Below are positions 1 to 6,088 of a stretch of DNA of 13,698 bases, one piece after another (position 1 is the stretch's first letter; every line of letters begins with the position of its first letter). The position numbers and the translations under genes were made by a program. Origin of the DNA: Bacillota bacterium (lineage in GTDB: Bacteria > Bacillota > Clostridia > Acetivibrionales > DTU013); contig JAEYOM010000187.1 of the NCBI GenBank assembly GCA_023411715.1, forward strand, positions 1 to 13,698, given 5' to 3'. Under the pieces are notes generated by a model. That model did not search any database and was not told where the DNA came from. It was given only the letters and a program-made list of their open reading frames with translations.

Positions 1-73
1 TTTCTATGCCGCTATCATTTAAAATCATCACTTCTTTTTCAATGCCTTTGTCAAGTGGCGGTGAATACTCCAT
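1..73 (-). CDS. Small element-borne hypothetical protein, N-terminal 24 residues only
   Basis: The reading frame is open from an ATG at 73 to the window edge. It begins MEYSPPLDKGIEKEV and continues off the left side. A good ribosome binding site (AAGGAGAG) lies just upstream of the ATG. The PPLDKGIEK start resembles small conserved proteins found in phages and integrative elements of Firmicutes, whose function I do not know. It is read in the same direction as the 46-codon gene and the repressor to its right, so it is probably the third gene of a leftward element operon. The rest of the protein is outside the window. Confidence 0.6.
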   Translation of the reverse strand, partial: MEYSPPLDKGIEKEVMILNDSGIE

Positions 74-124
74 AGAATCTCTCCTTTCTTCAATTATCAA
101 TGAACATTAGCTTGGGGCATGAGA

Positions 125-265
125 TTAGGCGGGTTTTCCCCGTTTTTCTCTCTCTTTTTCTGCCTGTTTTTCGCGTATATGCCGTATCACTTCTTCAATT
201 GTGACTTCCTTACCATCCAGAACATGGACAACAGGGATATCAAAAATAAATGATTTTTTTGCCAT
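125..265 (-). CDS. 46-residue hypothetical protein of the element
   Basis: The frame opens with an ATG at 265 and ends with TAA at 127-125. A purine-rich site (AGAGGGGG) lies upstream, in the 14 bases separating it from the stop of the repressor gene, so the two are very likely co-transcribed. The product starts MAKKSFIFDIPVVHVLDG and has a hydrophobic beta-like N-terminal half. A short helix follows (about residues 22-32), then a strongly charged lysine, glutamate and arginine-rich tail. No signal peptide or membrane segment is seen. I do not recognise the family. Gene spacing and ribosome binding site make it credible despite the small size. Confidence 0.55.
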   Translation of the reverse strand: MAKKSFIFDIPVVHVLDGKEVTIEEVIRHIREKQAEKEREKRGKPA

Positions 266-279
266 AAGGGTGCCCCCTC

Positions 280-486
280 TTAAGCGGTTTTATCGCCGAG
301 TAGTTTTGCTACCGTAGTATTCATTTTTTCAGCCAACTGAGATATTTTCTTTAAAGATGGGATATGTACGCCGTTTTCGATTTCGCTTAGATAATTCTGG
401 GAAATTCCGAGAAATTCCGCGAATTCCTGTTGAGACATGTTTTTCCTTTTGCGGCATCTCTTGATTTTTTCTCCGATGTTGAACAT
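280..486 (-). CDS. XRE-family helix-turn-helix regulator (Cro/CI-like repressor)
   Basis: This 68-residue protein is almost entirely one HTH_3 domain. It starts MFNIGEKIKRCRKRKNMSQQ, with the helix-turn-helix around the MSQQEFAEFLGISQNYLSEIE stretch (about residues 17-37) and a PSLKKISQLAEKM helix after it. The frame can be extended upstream to a TTG at 546. The ATG at 486 is preferred because GAGGG lies about 9 bases before it and the conserved domain starts there. It heads a leftward operon and faces a second HTH gene; three ATCGA-N5-TCGAT dyads lie in the shared intergenic region. It probably represses its own promoter, the opposing one, or both. Which gene is the CI-like and which the Cro-like partner cannot be decided by eye. 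Confidence 0.85.
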   Translation of the reverse strand: MFNIGEKIKRCRKRKNMSQQEFAEFLGISQNYLSEIENGVHIPSLKKISQLAEKMNTTVAKLLGDKTA

Positions 487-523
487 TGCGTAACCCTCAC
501 TTTCTCTATCTACATACATTTTA

Positions 524-538
524 ATCGAATTTTTCGAT
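524..538. promoter_or_regulatory. Operator dyad O1 (ATCGA-N5-TCGAT)
   Basis: This is a perfect 5-base dyad with a 5-base spacer, ATCGA-ATTTT-TCGAT. It lies in the leader of the leftward repressor operon, downstream of its predicted promoter, where a bound repressor would act as a roadblock. It shares half-sites and spacing with the dyads at 566 and 660, which is the main reason to call it an operator. Confidence 0.6.
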
Positions 539-562
539 GTTTTCAAGCTTTTCTAAGTATCG

Positions 563-591
563 AATATCGATTTTCCCGATTATTTACGCAA
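563..591 (-). promoter_or_regulatory. Predicted promoter of the leftward repressor operon
   Basis: On the minus strand a -35 TTGCGT (591-586) is separated by 17 bases from a -10 GATATT (568-563), a reasonable vegetative sigma match. Start of transcription would be near 556, giving a leader of about 70 bases to the ATG at 486. Operator dyad O2 overlaps the spacer and -10, which fits autorepression. Confidence 0.5.
566..580. promoter_or_regulatory. Operator dyad O2 (one mismatch)
   Basis: ATCGA-TTTTC-CCGAT matches the ATCGA-N5-TCGAT pattern with one mismatch. An overlapping, closer-spaced dyad, ATCGA-ATA-TCGAT, lies at 559-571. The site covers part of the -10 and spacer of the leftward promoter. 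Its register is less certain than that of O1 and O3. Confidence 0.5.
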
Positions 592-604
592 GTTAACGCT
601 CCAC

Positions 605-623
605 AGCTAACTAAAGCTAACTA
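605..623. repeat. Tandem 9-base direct repeat in the regulator intergenic region
   Basis: AGCTAACTA occurs at 605-613 and again at 615-623, one base apart, just before the -35 of the rightward promoter. A related AGTTAAC lies at 591-597. This could bind an activator or a second regulator, or be chance in AT-rich DNA. Confidence 0.35.
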
Positions 624-628
624 TTTTC

Positions 629-658
629 TTGACTTTACTTACTATTTCGTGATACATT
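629..658 (+). promoter_or_regulatory. Predicted promoter of the regulator and recombinase genes
   Basis: A -35 of TTGACT (629-634) is followed after 18 bases by a weaker -10 TACATT (653-658). The predicted start is about 665, inside operator dyad O3 at 660-674. The upstream element is convincing and the -10 is poor, which fits a promoter that is normally kept low. Confidence 0.45.
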
Positions 659-659
659 T

Positions 660-674
660 ATCGAGGAATTCGAT
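660..674. promoter_or_regulatory. Operator dyad O3 (ATCGA-N5-TCGAT)
   Basis: ATCGA-GGAAT-TCGAT is a perfect 5-base dyad with the same 5-base spacing as O1. The symmetry extends one more base pair on each side if the flanks are counted (T at 659 and A at 675) and another at 658 and 676, giving TTATCGA and TCGATAA arms. It covers the likely transcription start of the rightward promoter and ends 24 bases before the HTH gene, the right place to silence the recombinase operon. Confidence 0.65.
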
Positions 675-698
675 AATGTAAAAAGGAGAAGTGTTACC

Positions 699-995
699 AT
701 GCAATACGGTGAGACAATCAAAAAGTTCAGGAAAGAAAAAGGTATTACGCAAGAAGATTTAGGCAATATACTTGGTAAAAAGCAAAACCAAATAAGCGAG
801 TGGGAAAGCGGAAAAATAAGGCCTACGCCGGATGATATAATCAATATTTGTGATGCCTTGGATGTCAGCCTACAAAAATTCTATGGCTTTGACGATGATT
901 ACGATCTCGCAATAGAATTTGCTAAAGGCAAAGGTATTACACCTCAAGAGATAATTAAAGCTATTGAAATTTACGATGTTTACAGAAATAAATGA
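699..995 (+). CDS. XRE-family helix-turn-helix regulator, second of a divergent pair
   Basis: This 98-residue protein has an HTH_3 domain in residues 1-65 (GITQEDLGNILGKKQNQISEW as helix-turn-helix) and a short acidic, helical C-terminal part from about residue 66 with no catalytic motif. The CI-type LexA-like self-cleavage domain is absent, so it is not an SOS-cleaved repressor of the classic kind. The start is supported by AAAGGAGA about 10 bases upstream. Its stop is 16 bases before the recombinase ATG, so the two genes share a transcript and this regulator probably controls recombinase dosage. It could be the Cro-like partner of the 68-residue protein, or an activator of the element. Confidence 0.85.
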   Translation: MQYGETIKKFRKEKGITQEDLGNILGKKQNQISEWESGKIRPTPDDIINICDALDVSLQKFYGFDDDYDLAIEFAKGKGITPQEIIKAIEIYDVYRNK

Positions 996-1011
996 AACGT
1001 GGTGATTAAGT

Positions 1012-2352
1012 ATGAAAGCTGCATTATATATAAGGGTGTCTACAGAGGAGCAGGCGGAAGAAGGTTTTTCTATCCCCGCACAGGCAAAACAGCTTTCGGA
1101 TTACTGCATAAAAAACGATATAGATGTTTATAAAATATATGCCGATGAAGGCATTTCGGGGCAGAAGGAAAATAGACCACAATTTCAAAGAATGATAAAG
1201 GATGCTGAAAAGAAACTGTTTGACATCATCCTAGTCCATAAATTTGATCGATTTGCAAGGAAGGTTGAATTATCGCAAAGGATAAAGCGGCAATTAAAAA
1301 GTGCAGGTGTAAATGTTGTATCAATAACCGAGCCAATAGAAAACAGTCCAATCGGATTTTTTCAAGAAGGGATCCTTGAATTACTCGCTGAATACTATAT
1401 TAAAAATCTCTCGCAAGAAACCAAAAAAGGCCATGTTGAAAGAGCTTCGCAAGGGTTACATAACGGCTCAGTGCCTTACGGCTATATGATAGACCATACC
1501 GTTCCAGCCTTAATGTCAATCAACCCTGAACAAGTTAAAACAGTGCAATTAATATTTGACCTATATATCAATAAAGGATATGGCTGCACTAAAATAGCAA
1601 GAATACTGAATGAATCAAATATAGCTTCCGCAGTTGGCAACCAATGGGCATATTTTACCATAAATAGAATATTAAATAATCCGAAGTATGCCGGGTACAT
1701 TGAATATGATGGGAAACTTTACGAAGGCAAGCACGAACCTATAATAAGCAAAGAGACATTTGAACTTGTCAAAAAATTTCAAAAAGATAGAACATGGAAA
1801 CGTGAATATCGCGGAGCTAACTTTGAAAAATTCACCATGCTTGGTTTGCTTAAGTGCGGTTTTTGTGGTCATGTTATGAGAGTTCATAACTATACAAGGC
1901 TCCATTATGGGTATGTCTGCAATAACTCTACCCACACAGATAGATTGGACAGATGCACACATAGAAAAACCTATAGAACCGAATACCTTGAATTGCATAT
2001 AGAACAAATGATAAGCGAAGCTATTAAAGGCGGCAAGTTGGAAAACATTACATCTGACGATACAAACAAATTCATGCAGGTACGAAAAAACCAGCTTGAA
2101 AAAAGATGGGAAAACCTCAATAACGCCTATCTTAGCGGTGCGTATTCATTGGAGTATTTTCTTAAGATGGATAAGCAAATAAAGCAGGAAATTTCAGAGA
2201 TAATTATTACCCCACATAAAATCTACAATTATGAAAACGCTTGGGAAAGATACAACGCCGCAGTAACGCCTACGGAAAAAAGAAATGTTTTAAAGGAATT
2301 CATAAGCGCAATTCGCATAACACCTGAAAAAATTTTTATTGACTGGCTGTAA
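1012..2352 (+). CDS. Serine recombinase (site-specific integrase/excisionase of the element)
   Basis: The 446-residue protein has the resolvase/invertase N-terminal catalytic domain (about 1-145): YIRVST with Arg8 and nucleophile Ser10, then FDRFAR around residues 78-83 with the conserved arginines. A recombinase domain follows (about 153-265; PYGY at 155-158, and an NNPKYAGYIEYDG segment). Then comes a zinc-ribbon segment with Cys282, Cys285, Cys303 and Cys315, and a C-terminal helical region. It is somewhat shorter than many large serine integrases but all core parts are present. A GTGGTGA site lies 7 bases before the ATG. The enzyme would make the attP x attB exchange that placed the element in comEC. 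Reversal usually needs a separate directionality factor, which is not recognisable in the window. Confidence 0.95.
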   Translation: MKAALYIRVSTEEQAEEGFSIPAQAKQLSDYCIKNDIDVYKIYADEGISGQKENRPQFQRMIKDAEKKLFDIILVHKFDRFARKVELSQRIKRQLKSAGVNVVSITEPIENSPIGFFQEGILELLAEYYIKNLSQETKKGHVERASQGLHNGSVPYGYMIDHTVPALMSINPEQVKTVQLIFDLYINKGYGCTKIARILNESNIASAVGNQWAYFTINRILNNPKYAGYIEYDGKLYEGKHEPIISKETFELVKKFQKDRTWKREYRGANFEKFTMLGLLKCGFCGHVMRVHNYTRLHYGYVCNNSTHTDRLDRCTHRKTYRTEYLELHIEQMISEAIKGGKLENITSDDTNKFMQVRKNQLEKRWENLNNAYLSGAYSLEYFLKMDKQIKQEISEIIITPHKIYNYENAWERYNAAVTPTEKRNVLKEFISAIRITPEKIFIDWL

Positions 2353-3140
2353 TTATTGATTATGGAGACAGCCATTATATGCGTCAACCCGGCGTTGCTG
2401 AACGCCTCTTGCACTTCCTCTGAAAGGCCTTCACGGTATCCGATGAGCATGCCGTTCATAAGCCCAGCCTGCTGGCGCGGCAAGCTTCTTTCGATGACGT
2501 CGACGATACGGTTCCGTACAGAAAGACCTGCCTGCACAAGGAAATCGCCTTTTTTCCCCTCTCCGGCTTCAATTGCATACGGATAAGCAAAAACCGATGC
2601 CCCGACTCCCTTCTGCGCAAGGTATCTTCTATAATCGAAGCCCCCGGGGTTTCTGACTCCTTTCGGCTGTGTCAGTGCACCTTCGAATGTGATCCCGCGT
2701 CCATAGTCAAAAAAGCCCTGATCCTTACCCGGCAGTGTTGACAGCAATATTTTGCCGCCGGTTTTTTCAAAGCTACCGCCGTAGCTTTTCCGGATGCCCG
2801 TTACTTTGACCGTATATGTCACTTTCCCGTTCTTCACCTCCGGTTCCGATGCGATAAAGCCCCGGACCGTCACTTCGCTGCCATTAAAGCCGGCAAATGA
2901 GTTGAGCTGGATATGATCCGTCACGAGAAACTCCAGTGACCCCAGGAGAAAGAAAGCCAGCATTGTCGCGGGCACAAAAACGCCATCCACCAGTACTTTA
3001 CGGAAGGCAAACAGCAGTACGAGCAGCAAAATAAACAGGCTGAAAACCAACAGCAGCGAGTCCGACAAAAACACCGTTATGATACCGGCTATCAGCATTA
3101 TGCAAAAGGAAACGATGGGGCGCTTGTAAATAATACTCAT
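2229..3140 (-). pseudogene. comEC: comEC (DNA uptake channel) N-terminal part, interrupted by the element
   Basis: ComEC is the membrane channel that carries single-stranded DNA into competent cells. The native part is 259 codons (3140-2364). It has hydrophobic segments in residues 8-65, the soluble DUF4131/OB-like region (about 70-200), and the start of the competence domain ending GLTHIMAVS. An intact protein usually exceeds 600 residues; nearly all the channel domain and any C-terminal metallo-beta-lactamase-like domain are missing here. After Ser259 the frame picks up 44 foreign residues read antisense through the end of the recombinase gene, stopping at 2229. The ATG at 3140 has an AAAGG site upstream and starts MSIIYKRPIVSF, as expected for the family. 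The coding sequence is otherwise intact, so excision could restore the gene. Confidence 0.9.
2344..2374. other. Attachment site junction of the element with comEC (attL or attR)
   Basis: Read leftward, comEC homology ends at the codon for Ser259 (2366-2364) in the family's near-invariant MAVSG segment; the following base triplets no longer encode glycine. A 7-base inverted repeat, TGGCTGT at 2344-2350 and ACAGCCA at 2368-2374, flanks the junction. One arm is element DNA and the other is comEC DNA, which fits the dyad shape of serine integrase sites. The crossover dinucleotide cannot be fixed without the other junction. The recombinase stop codon overlaps the left edge of this site. Confidence 0.6.
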
Positions 3141-3160
3141 TTTGATACCTTTTTTGTTTT

Positions 3161-3189
3161 ATTATATAAAAAATAATCCCATCTGTAAA
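3161..3189 (-). promoter_or_regulatory. Predicted comEC promoter
   Basis: On the minus strand a -35 TTTACA (3189-3184), 17 bases and a perfect -10 TATAAT (3166-3161) lie about 20 bases before the comEC ATG. The -35 is part of the palindrome at 3175-3207, so a protein binding that dyad, or a terminator folding there, would overlap the promoter. Confidence 0.6.
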
Positions 3190-3207
3190 TATTTTACAAA
3201 TGGGATT
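3165..3207 (-). terminator. Intrinsic terminator downstream of the dehydrogenase gene
   Basis: Two 15-base arms (3175-3189 and 3193-3207) pair with a single mismatch around a 3-base loop. On the minus strand the stem is followed at once by ATTTTTTATA, as in a rho-independent terminator for the leftward transcript ending after 3286. The same palindrome could instead be an operator for comEC, since it includes that gene's -35. Confidence 0.6.
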
Positions 3208-3285
3208 TAAGAAATTTGACTATTCGCTGTTATCCGAAATAGTGCTTGGACCCTCTGTGAGGGTGATATGTTATGTACGCTGTAT

Positions 3286-4071
3286 TTAGCAGAGACTGAA
3301 AACGAATTGATCCATGCTTGATTGCAACATATAGCCACCATCAACTTTCAAGATTGTGCCTGTGATGAATCCCGCCTCCGGTGAGCAGTAAAATGATGCG
3401 GCACAAGCTATGTCTTTGGGATCGCCAATCCTTTTCATAGGAGTATCTTTTACAAATGTTTCTTCCATAGCTGATATAAAGCCATCCGCCATTGGTGTTT
3501 TAATTATTCCCGGCTGTATGCAGTTTACGGTGATACCGAATTGTCCCAGCTCTTTTGCAAGAGACATTGTCATTGATACCAATCCGCCTTTTGCCGATGC
3601 GTAGTTTACACTTCCATTAAAGCCATTTATTGCAGCAACAGAAGATATTATTACGATTCTTCCGTATTTTGCTTCCCTCATTTTTTGGGATACAACCTTT
3701 AGGCAATGAAAAGCGCCATATAAATGAGTTTTTATAACCGAATCCCAATCCTCATCCTTCATATTGAAAATGTATGCAGGTTCGCTTAAGTTGCCGGCAT
3801 TATTTACAAATATATCGATTTTACCGTATTGCTTGTAAATCTTTTCGATACCGGCATCTATACTTTCATTTTTCGAAACGTCCATTTCAAGGCATTGTGC
3901 ATATCCGCCGTTTTTCTCAATAATTGCCTTGGTTTCTTCAAGCATGGATAAACGTCTTCCTGCGATTACCACTTTCGCGCCTTTATTTGCCAAACCAATA
4001 CAAATTCCTCTGCCGATACCTGTCCCGCCTCCGGTTACGATTGCTACCTGATTTTCAAAATTTCTATCCAT
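3286..4071 (-). CDS. Short-chain dehydrogenase/reductase (FabG-like, NAD(P)-dependent)
   Basis: The 261-residue protein is a classical SDR: cofactor motif TGGGTGIG at 13-20, NNAG at 90-93, catalytic serine in IISSV (143-144), Tyr157 and Lys161 in the YxxxK motif, PG at 187-188, and a VDGG C-terminal motif at 243-246. The usual tetrad asparagine in the VNLxG segment is replaced by His116 (KTHLYGAF), a change also known in some 3-hydroxyacyl-CoA dehydrogenase-type SDRs. Substrate cannot be read from sequence; oxidation or reduction of a hydroxy/keto acyl, sugar or alcohol group is possible. AGAGAGG lies 11 bases before the ATG. The gap to the upstream small gene is about 80 bases with no terminator seen, so read-through from the chemoreceptor transcript is possible. 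Confidence 0.9.
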   Translation of the reverse strand: MDRNFENQVAIVTGGGTGIGRGICIGLANKGAKVVIAGRRLSMLEETKAIIEKNGGYAQCLEMDVSKNESIDAGIEKIYKQYGKIDIFVNNAGNLSEPAYIFNMKDEDWDSVIKTHLYGAFHCLKVVSQKMREAKYGRIVIISSVAAINGFNGSVNYASAKGGLVSMTMSLAKELGQFGITVNCIQPGIIKTPMADGFISAMEETFVKDTPMKRIGDPKDIACAASFYCSPEAGFITGTILKVDGGYMLQSSMDQFVFSLC

Positions 4072-4150
4072 GGCTCATACATCCTCTCTTTTATAAAATA
4101 AACTGCTATTCATTTAGGCGTCAGATCCAGCCATACATTTTAATTTATGC

Positions 4151-4534
4151 CTAGAATCCCTTTGATTTCATATAGTCGCTGGCTTCCTTTTCATCAATAA
4201 CCGCCTGTACCGGAAGTCCGCTGGAACTGGAGGATTTGTTCATTTGCAGCTTTACTATGGCACTTTCTACGATAACTACGCCTAATTTCGCACCATTTGC
4301 TGCTTTCCACGCTACATGCTTGTCCATTTCTATGGGTGAAGTCTTATATTGCCTTACGTCCGAGCATATAGCCCAATCCTTGCCTTTAAACAGAGGAATT
4401 ACTTTAGCAGCATAATCGTTTTGAAACCGGTCCAGATCTTCTTGTGCCCATACGCCCATATTTGTTTCCCAAGAGATTCGTCTTTCGACATCAACCTTAA
4501 TAGCGTACTTACCTTTTGGATCTTTAATCTCCAT
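4151..4534 (-). CDS. Small soluble protein, possible STAS/SpoIIAA-like fold
   Basis: The 127-residue product, MEIKDPKGKYAIKVDVERR onward, has no signal peptide or membrane segment. Its pattern (N-terminal beta strands, a W-x-x-EDLDRFQNDYAAKV helix, a GKDWAICSDVRQYK strand and turn, then a GVVIVESAIVKLQM segment) resembles small alpha/beta proteins of the SpoIIAA/STAS-like type, but I cannot assign the family with certainty. The frame can be extended to an ATG at 4549. The ATG at 4534 is preferred because GGCGGGGG lies 5 bases before it, while the upstream ATG has no usable site. It follows the chemoreceptor-like gene by 81 bases, separated by a hairpin, and may act in the same signalling process. 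Confidence 0.65.
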   Translation of the reverse strand: MEIKDPKGKYAIKVDVERRISWETNMGVWAQEDLDRFQNDYAAKVIPLFKGKDWAICSDVRQYKTSPIEMDKHVAWKAANGAKLGVVIVESAIVKLQMNKSSSSSGLPVQAVIDEKEASDYMKSKGF

Positions 4535-4574
4535 ATTAACCCCCGCCATCTCTAATAAGATTTTTTATATTTCA

Positions 4575-4609
4575 ACGCCTTTACCGGATAATAATTTCAG
4601 CAAAGGCGT
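4575..4609 (-). repeat. Intergenic hairpin after the chemoreceptor gene
   Basis: ACGCCTTT at 4575-4582 and AAAGGCGT at 4602-4609 form a perfect 8-base stem with a 19-base loop, starting 7 bases past the chemoreceptor stop codon. No T-run follows on the minus strand, so it is a weak or partial terminator at best. It may protect mRNA ends or tune expression of the next gene. Confidence 0.4.
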
Positions 4610-4615
4610 CAAAAG

Positions 4616-5695
4616 CTAATTCATACTCATGCTTTCTTCTGCAAGGCTTTCAATACTTTTAGCATTATTGGCAGCACATTCAACGATTAAGTTGCTGCGT
4701 TCCATAATACTATTTATTGACGAAGCTATTTCCTGAATGCCTGCTGACTCATCAATAGTTGTTTTTGCCATTTCATCAACGGTCGAGGATATACCCGCAC
4801 TTGTATTACACAGCTCTTCAACCTTCCCATTTATTTTACTTATTGAATCATTAAATTTGTTTGAGTCATCATAATACTGCTCACTCACATTGATTAAATT
4901 TTCATAATCAGGAAGTACGTTTTTATCTACAAATTCCACTATCCTTTCAGAGCTTTCCGATAAGTCATTGACTGAAAGCTTTACGTTTTCGATAGAATTT
5001 TTAATGTTTTCAGCAGTATCAGATGATATTTTTGCCAGTTTATTGATTTCATTTGCAACAACGGCAAACCCTCTTCCTTGTTCACCGGATCTCGCAGCTT
5101 CTATATTGGCATTTACTGATAATAGCTTGGTCTGGCTTGCAATATTCAGAATTGTGTCTGCTAATGTATAGATTTGAGAAACAGCTTTTGACTGTTCAAG
5201 TGCTTTATCTAAGCTTTCTTTTACACTTACATAAATTTCTTCCGTCTCCTTTTTGGAATCTATCGACTTTTGCTTTAACTCGCTGGCCCTTATACGTATT
5301 TCATCAGCTGCAGTACCTGCAACGCTGGTTTCTGTTGATATTGCCAATATCATATTTTCCATTTCACTTACTGAAGCAGAGATTTCCTGGGACGAAGCTG
5401 CGGTTTCTTCTATCCCTGCCGCCAGTTCCTCTGTTGTTGCAGAGACACCCTCAATATCACACTTTATTTTATTTACGTAGGTCTCCAGCGTATTACTTGA
5501 AGAACTCAAATTTACGATAGAATCATTTACAATACCGATAAATTTACTGTATTTGTTATTGCCGTTACCGCTACTGTCCAATTCGCTGCCTTTTGGATTC
5601 CTTGAAGCTTTAGTCTTTCTCATATAAACAATTTTCATATAAACGATATACGCCAGTAATATGACGCATATCACCCATGGAATGAAATATAACAT
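4616..5695 (-). CDS. Methyl-accepting chemotaxis-type signalling protein without sensor domain
   Basis: The 359-residue protein has one membrane segment at residues 2-20 (LYFIPWVICVILLAYIVYM), a basic turn, and then a long coiled-coil signalling domain. The conserved MCP hairpin tip (EAARSGEQGRGFAVVANE, about 199-216) should bind CheA and CheW. There is no periplasmic ligand domain and no clear HAMP or PAS unit. It would sense membrane or cytoplasmic state, or borrow input from a partner. The start at 5695 is chosen over longer TTG and ATG options because GGGGGAAG lies 5-6 bases before it and the membrane helix begins there. Transcription is probably by SigD from the sigma-28 promoter at 5812-5838. 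No C-terminal CheR-tethering pentapeptide is seen. Confidence 0.9.
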   Translation of the reverse strand: MLYFIPWVICVILLAYIVYMKIVYMRKTKASRNPKGSELDSSGNGNNKYSKFIGIVNDSIVNLSSSSNTLETYVNKIKCDIEGVSATTEELAAGIEETAASSQEISASVSEMENMILAISTETSVAGTAADEIRIRASELKQKSIDSKKETEEIYVSVKESLDKALEQSKAVSQIYTLADTILNIASQTKLLSVNANIEAARSGEQGRGFAVVANEINKLAKISSDTAENIKNSIENVKLSVNDLSESSERIVEFVDKNVLPDYENLINVSEQYYDDSNKFNDSISKINGKVEELCNTSAGISSTVDEMAKTTIDESAGIQEIASSINSIMERSNLIVECAANNAKSIESLAEESMSMN

Positions 5696-5811
5696 TACTC
5701 TTCCCCCAATTGTATTTCCGGTACGCATATGCCCTATACTTATTTGGTTAGCTAAATGTCTATACAAAGCAGCCAAGTAAAATTGAGCATGAGTTTACCA
5801 AATTATTTATA

Positions 5812-5838
5812 ATATCGACAATTTTCAACGAATATTTA
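5812..5838 (-). promoter_or_regulatory. Sigma-28 (SigD/FliA-type) promoter of the chemoreceptor gene
   Basis: On the minus strand TAAA (5838-5835), a 15-base spacer and GTCGATAT (5819-5812) match the sigma-28 consensus TAAA-N15-GCCGATAT with one mismatch. It lies about 115 bases before the preferred chemoreceptor start. This class of promoter drives motility and chemotaxis genes in Firmicutes, so it agrees with the gene it precedes. Confidence 0.7.
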
Positions 5839-5935
5839 TGGAAAAAACTCTATTTTTTGATAATTGTTTTATGAATTTAGATACGGTAAAATAACCAATT
5901 CCGTTAATTAATGTACTATTTACCGGGCACACCAC

Positions 5936-5977
5936 AAACAAAGCCAGCTGGCAATCTTACGATCACCCGCTGGCTTT
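5936..5977 (-). terminator. Possible terminator for the NlpC/P60 transcript
   Basis: A perfect 9-base stem (AAAGCCAGC at 5940-5948, GCTGGCTTT at 5969-5977) encloses a 20-base loop. On the minus strand the stem ends in GGCTTTGTTTG, a short and interrupted T-rich tail. It lies about 110 bases past the NlpC/P60 stop codon. The rest of 5840-6088 holds no convincing gene apart from the hairpin at 6043-6079. Confidence 0.45.
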
Positions 5978-6042
5978 AGTGCATTGATATTCATTTTACT
6001 TGAATCGTTACTCCAACTATTGACGAAGAGCCTGTTATATAC

Positions 6043-6079
6043 CAATCGGAACAAAAGAACCGTCCCTCCGTTCCGATTG
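6043..6079. repeat. REP/MITE-like palindromic repeat
   Basis: CAATCGGAAC (6043-6052) and GTTCCGATTG (6070-6079) pair perfectly over 10 bases around a loop containing AAAGAACCGTCCCT. The GAACCGTCCCT core is a string I recognise as recurring in intergenic palindromes of many Firmicutes, often linked with Y1-type (REP-associated) transposases; this is from memory and not searched. It begins 10 bases past the NlpC/P60 stop and could also act as a transcript end. Confidence 0.5.
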
Positions 6080-6088
6080 TCAGACCTT

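Larger units (their letters stand above)
1..2363. mobile_element. Right end of an integrated element (serine-recombinase type) inserted in comEC
   Basis: The segment carries a divergent pair of phage-type repressors, small accessory genes and a serine recombinase whose stop codon lies about 12 bases from the point where comEC homology ends. The recombinase gene abutting the junction is the usual layout of phages and integrative elements that use this enzyme. Only this end is visible; the other end and the missing part of comEC must lie to the left of base 1. No conjugation, capsid or packaging genes are in view, so prophage, conjugative element or smaller island cannot be told apart. The exact right boundary is uncertain by a few bases, because the other att site is needed to define the shared core. 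Confidence 0.85.

Noticed and set aside
605..623. Idea that the AGCTAACTA repeats are a CRISPR or iteron array
   Set aside because: Only two copies, 9 bases long and one base apart; too few for either.
3250..3264. ACCCTC-TGT-GAGGGT hairpin after the dehydrogenase gene
   Set aside because: Six base pairs with a 3-base loop but no T-run on either strand; the stronger palindrome at 3175-3207 is a better terminator.
5840..5900. 18-codon open frame on the plus strand starting at an ATG near 5838
   Set aside because: No ribosome binding site, very short, and within AT-rich promoter DNA.
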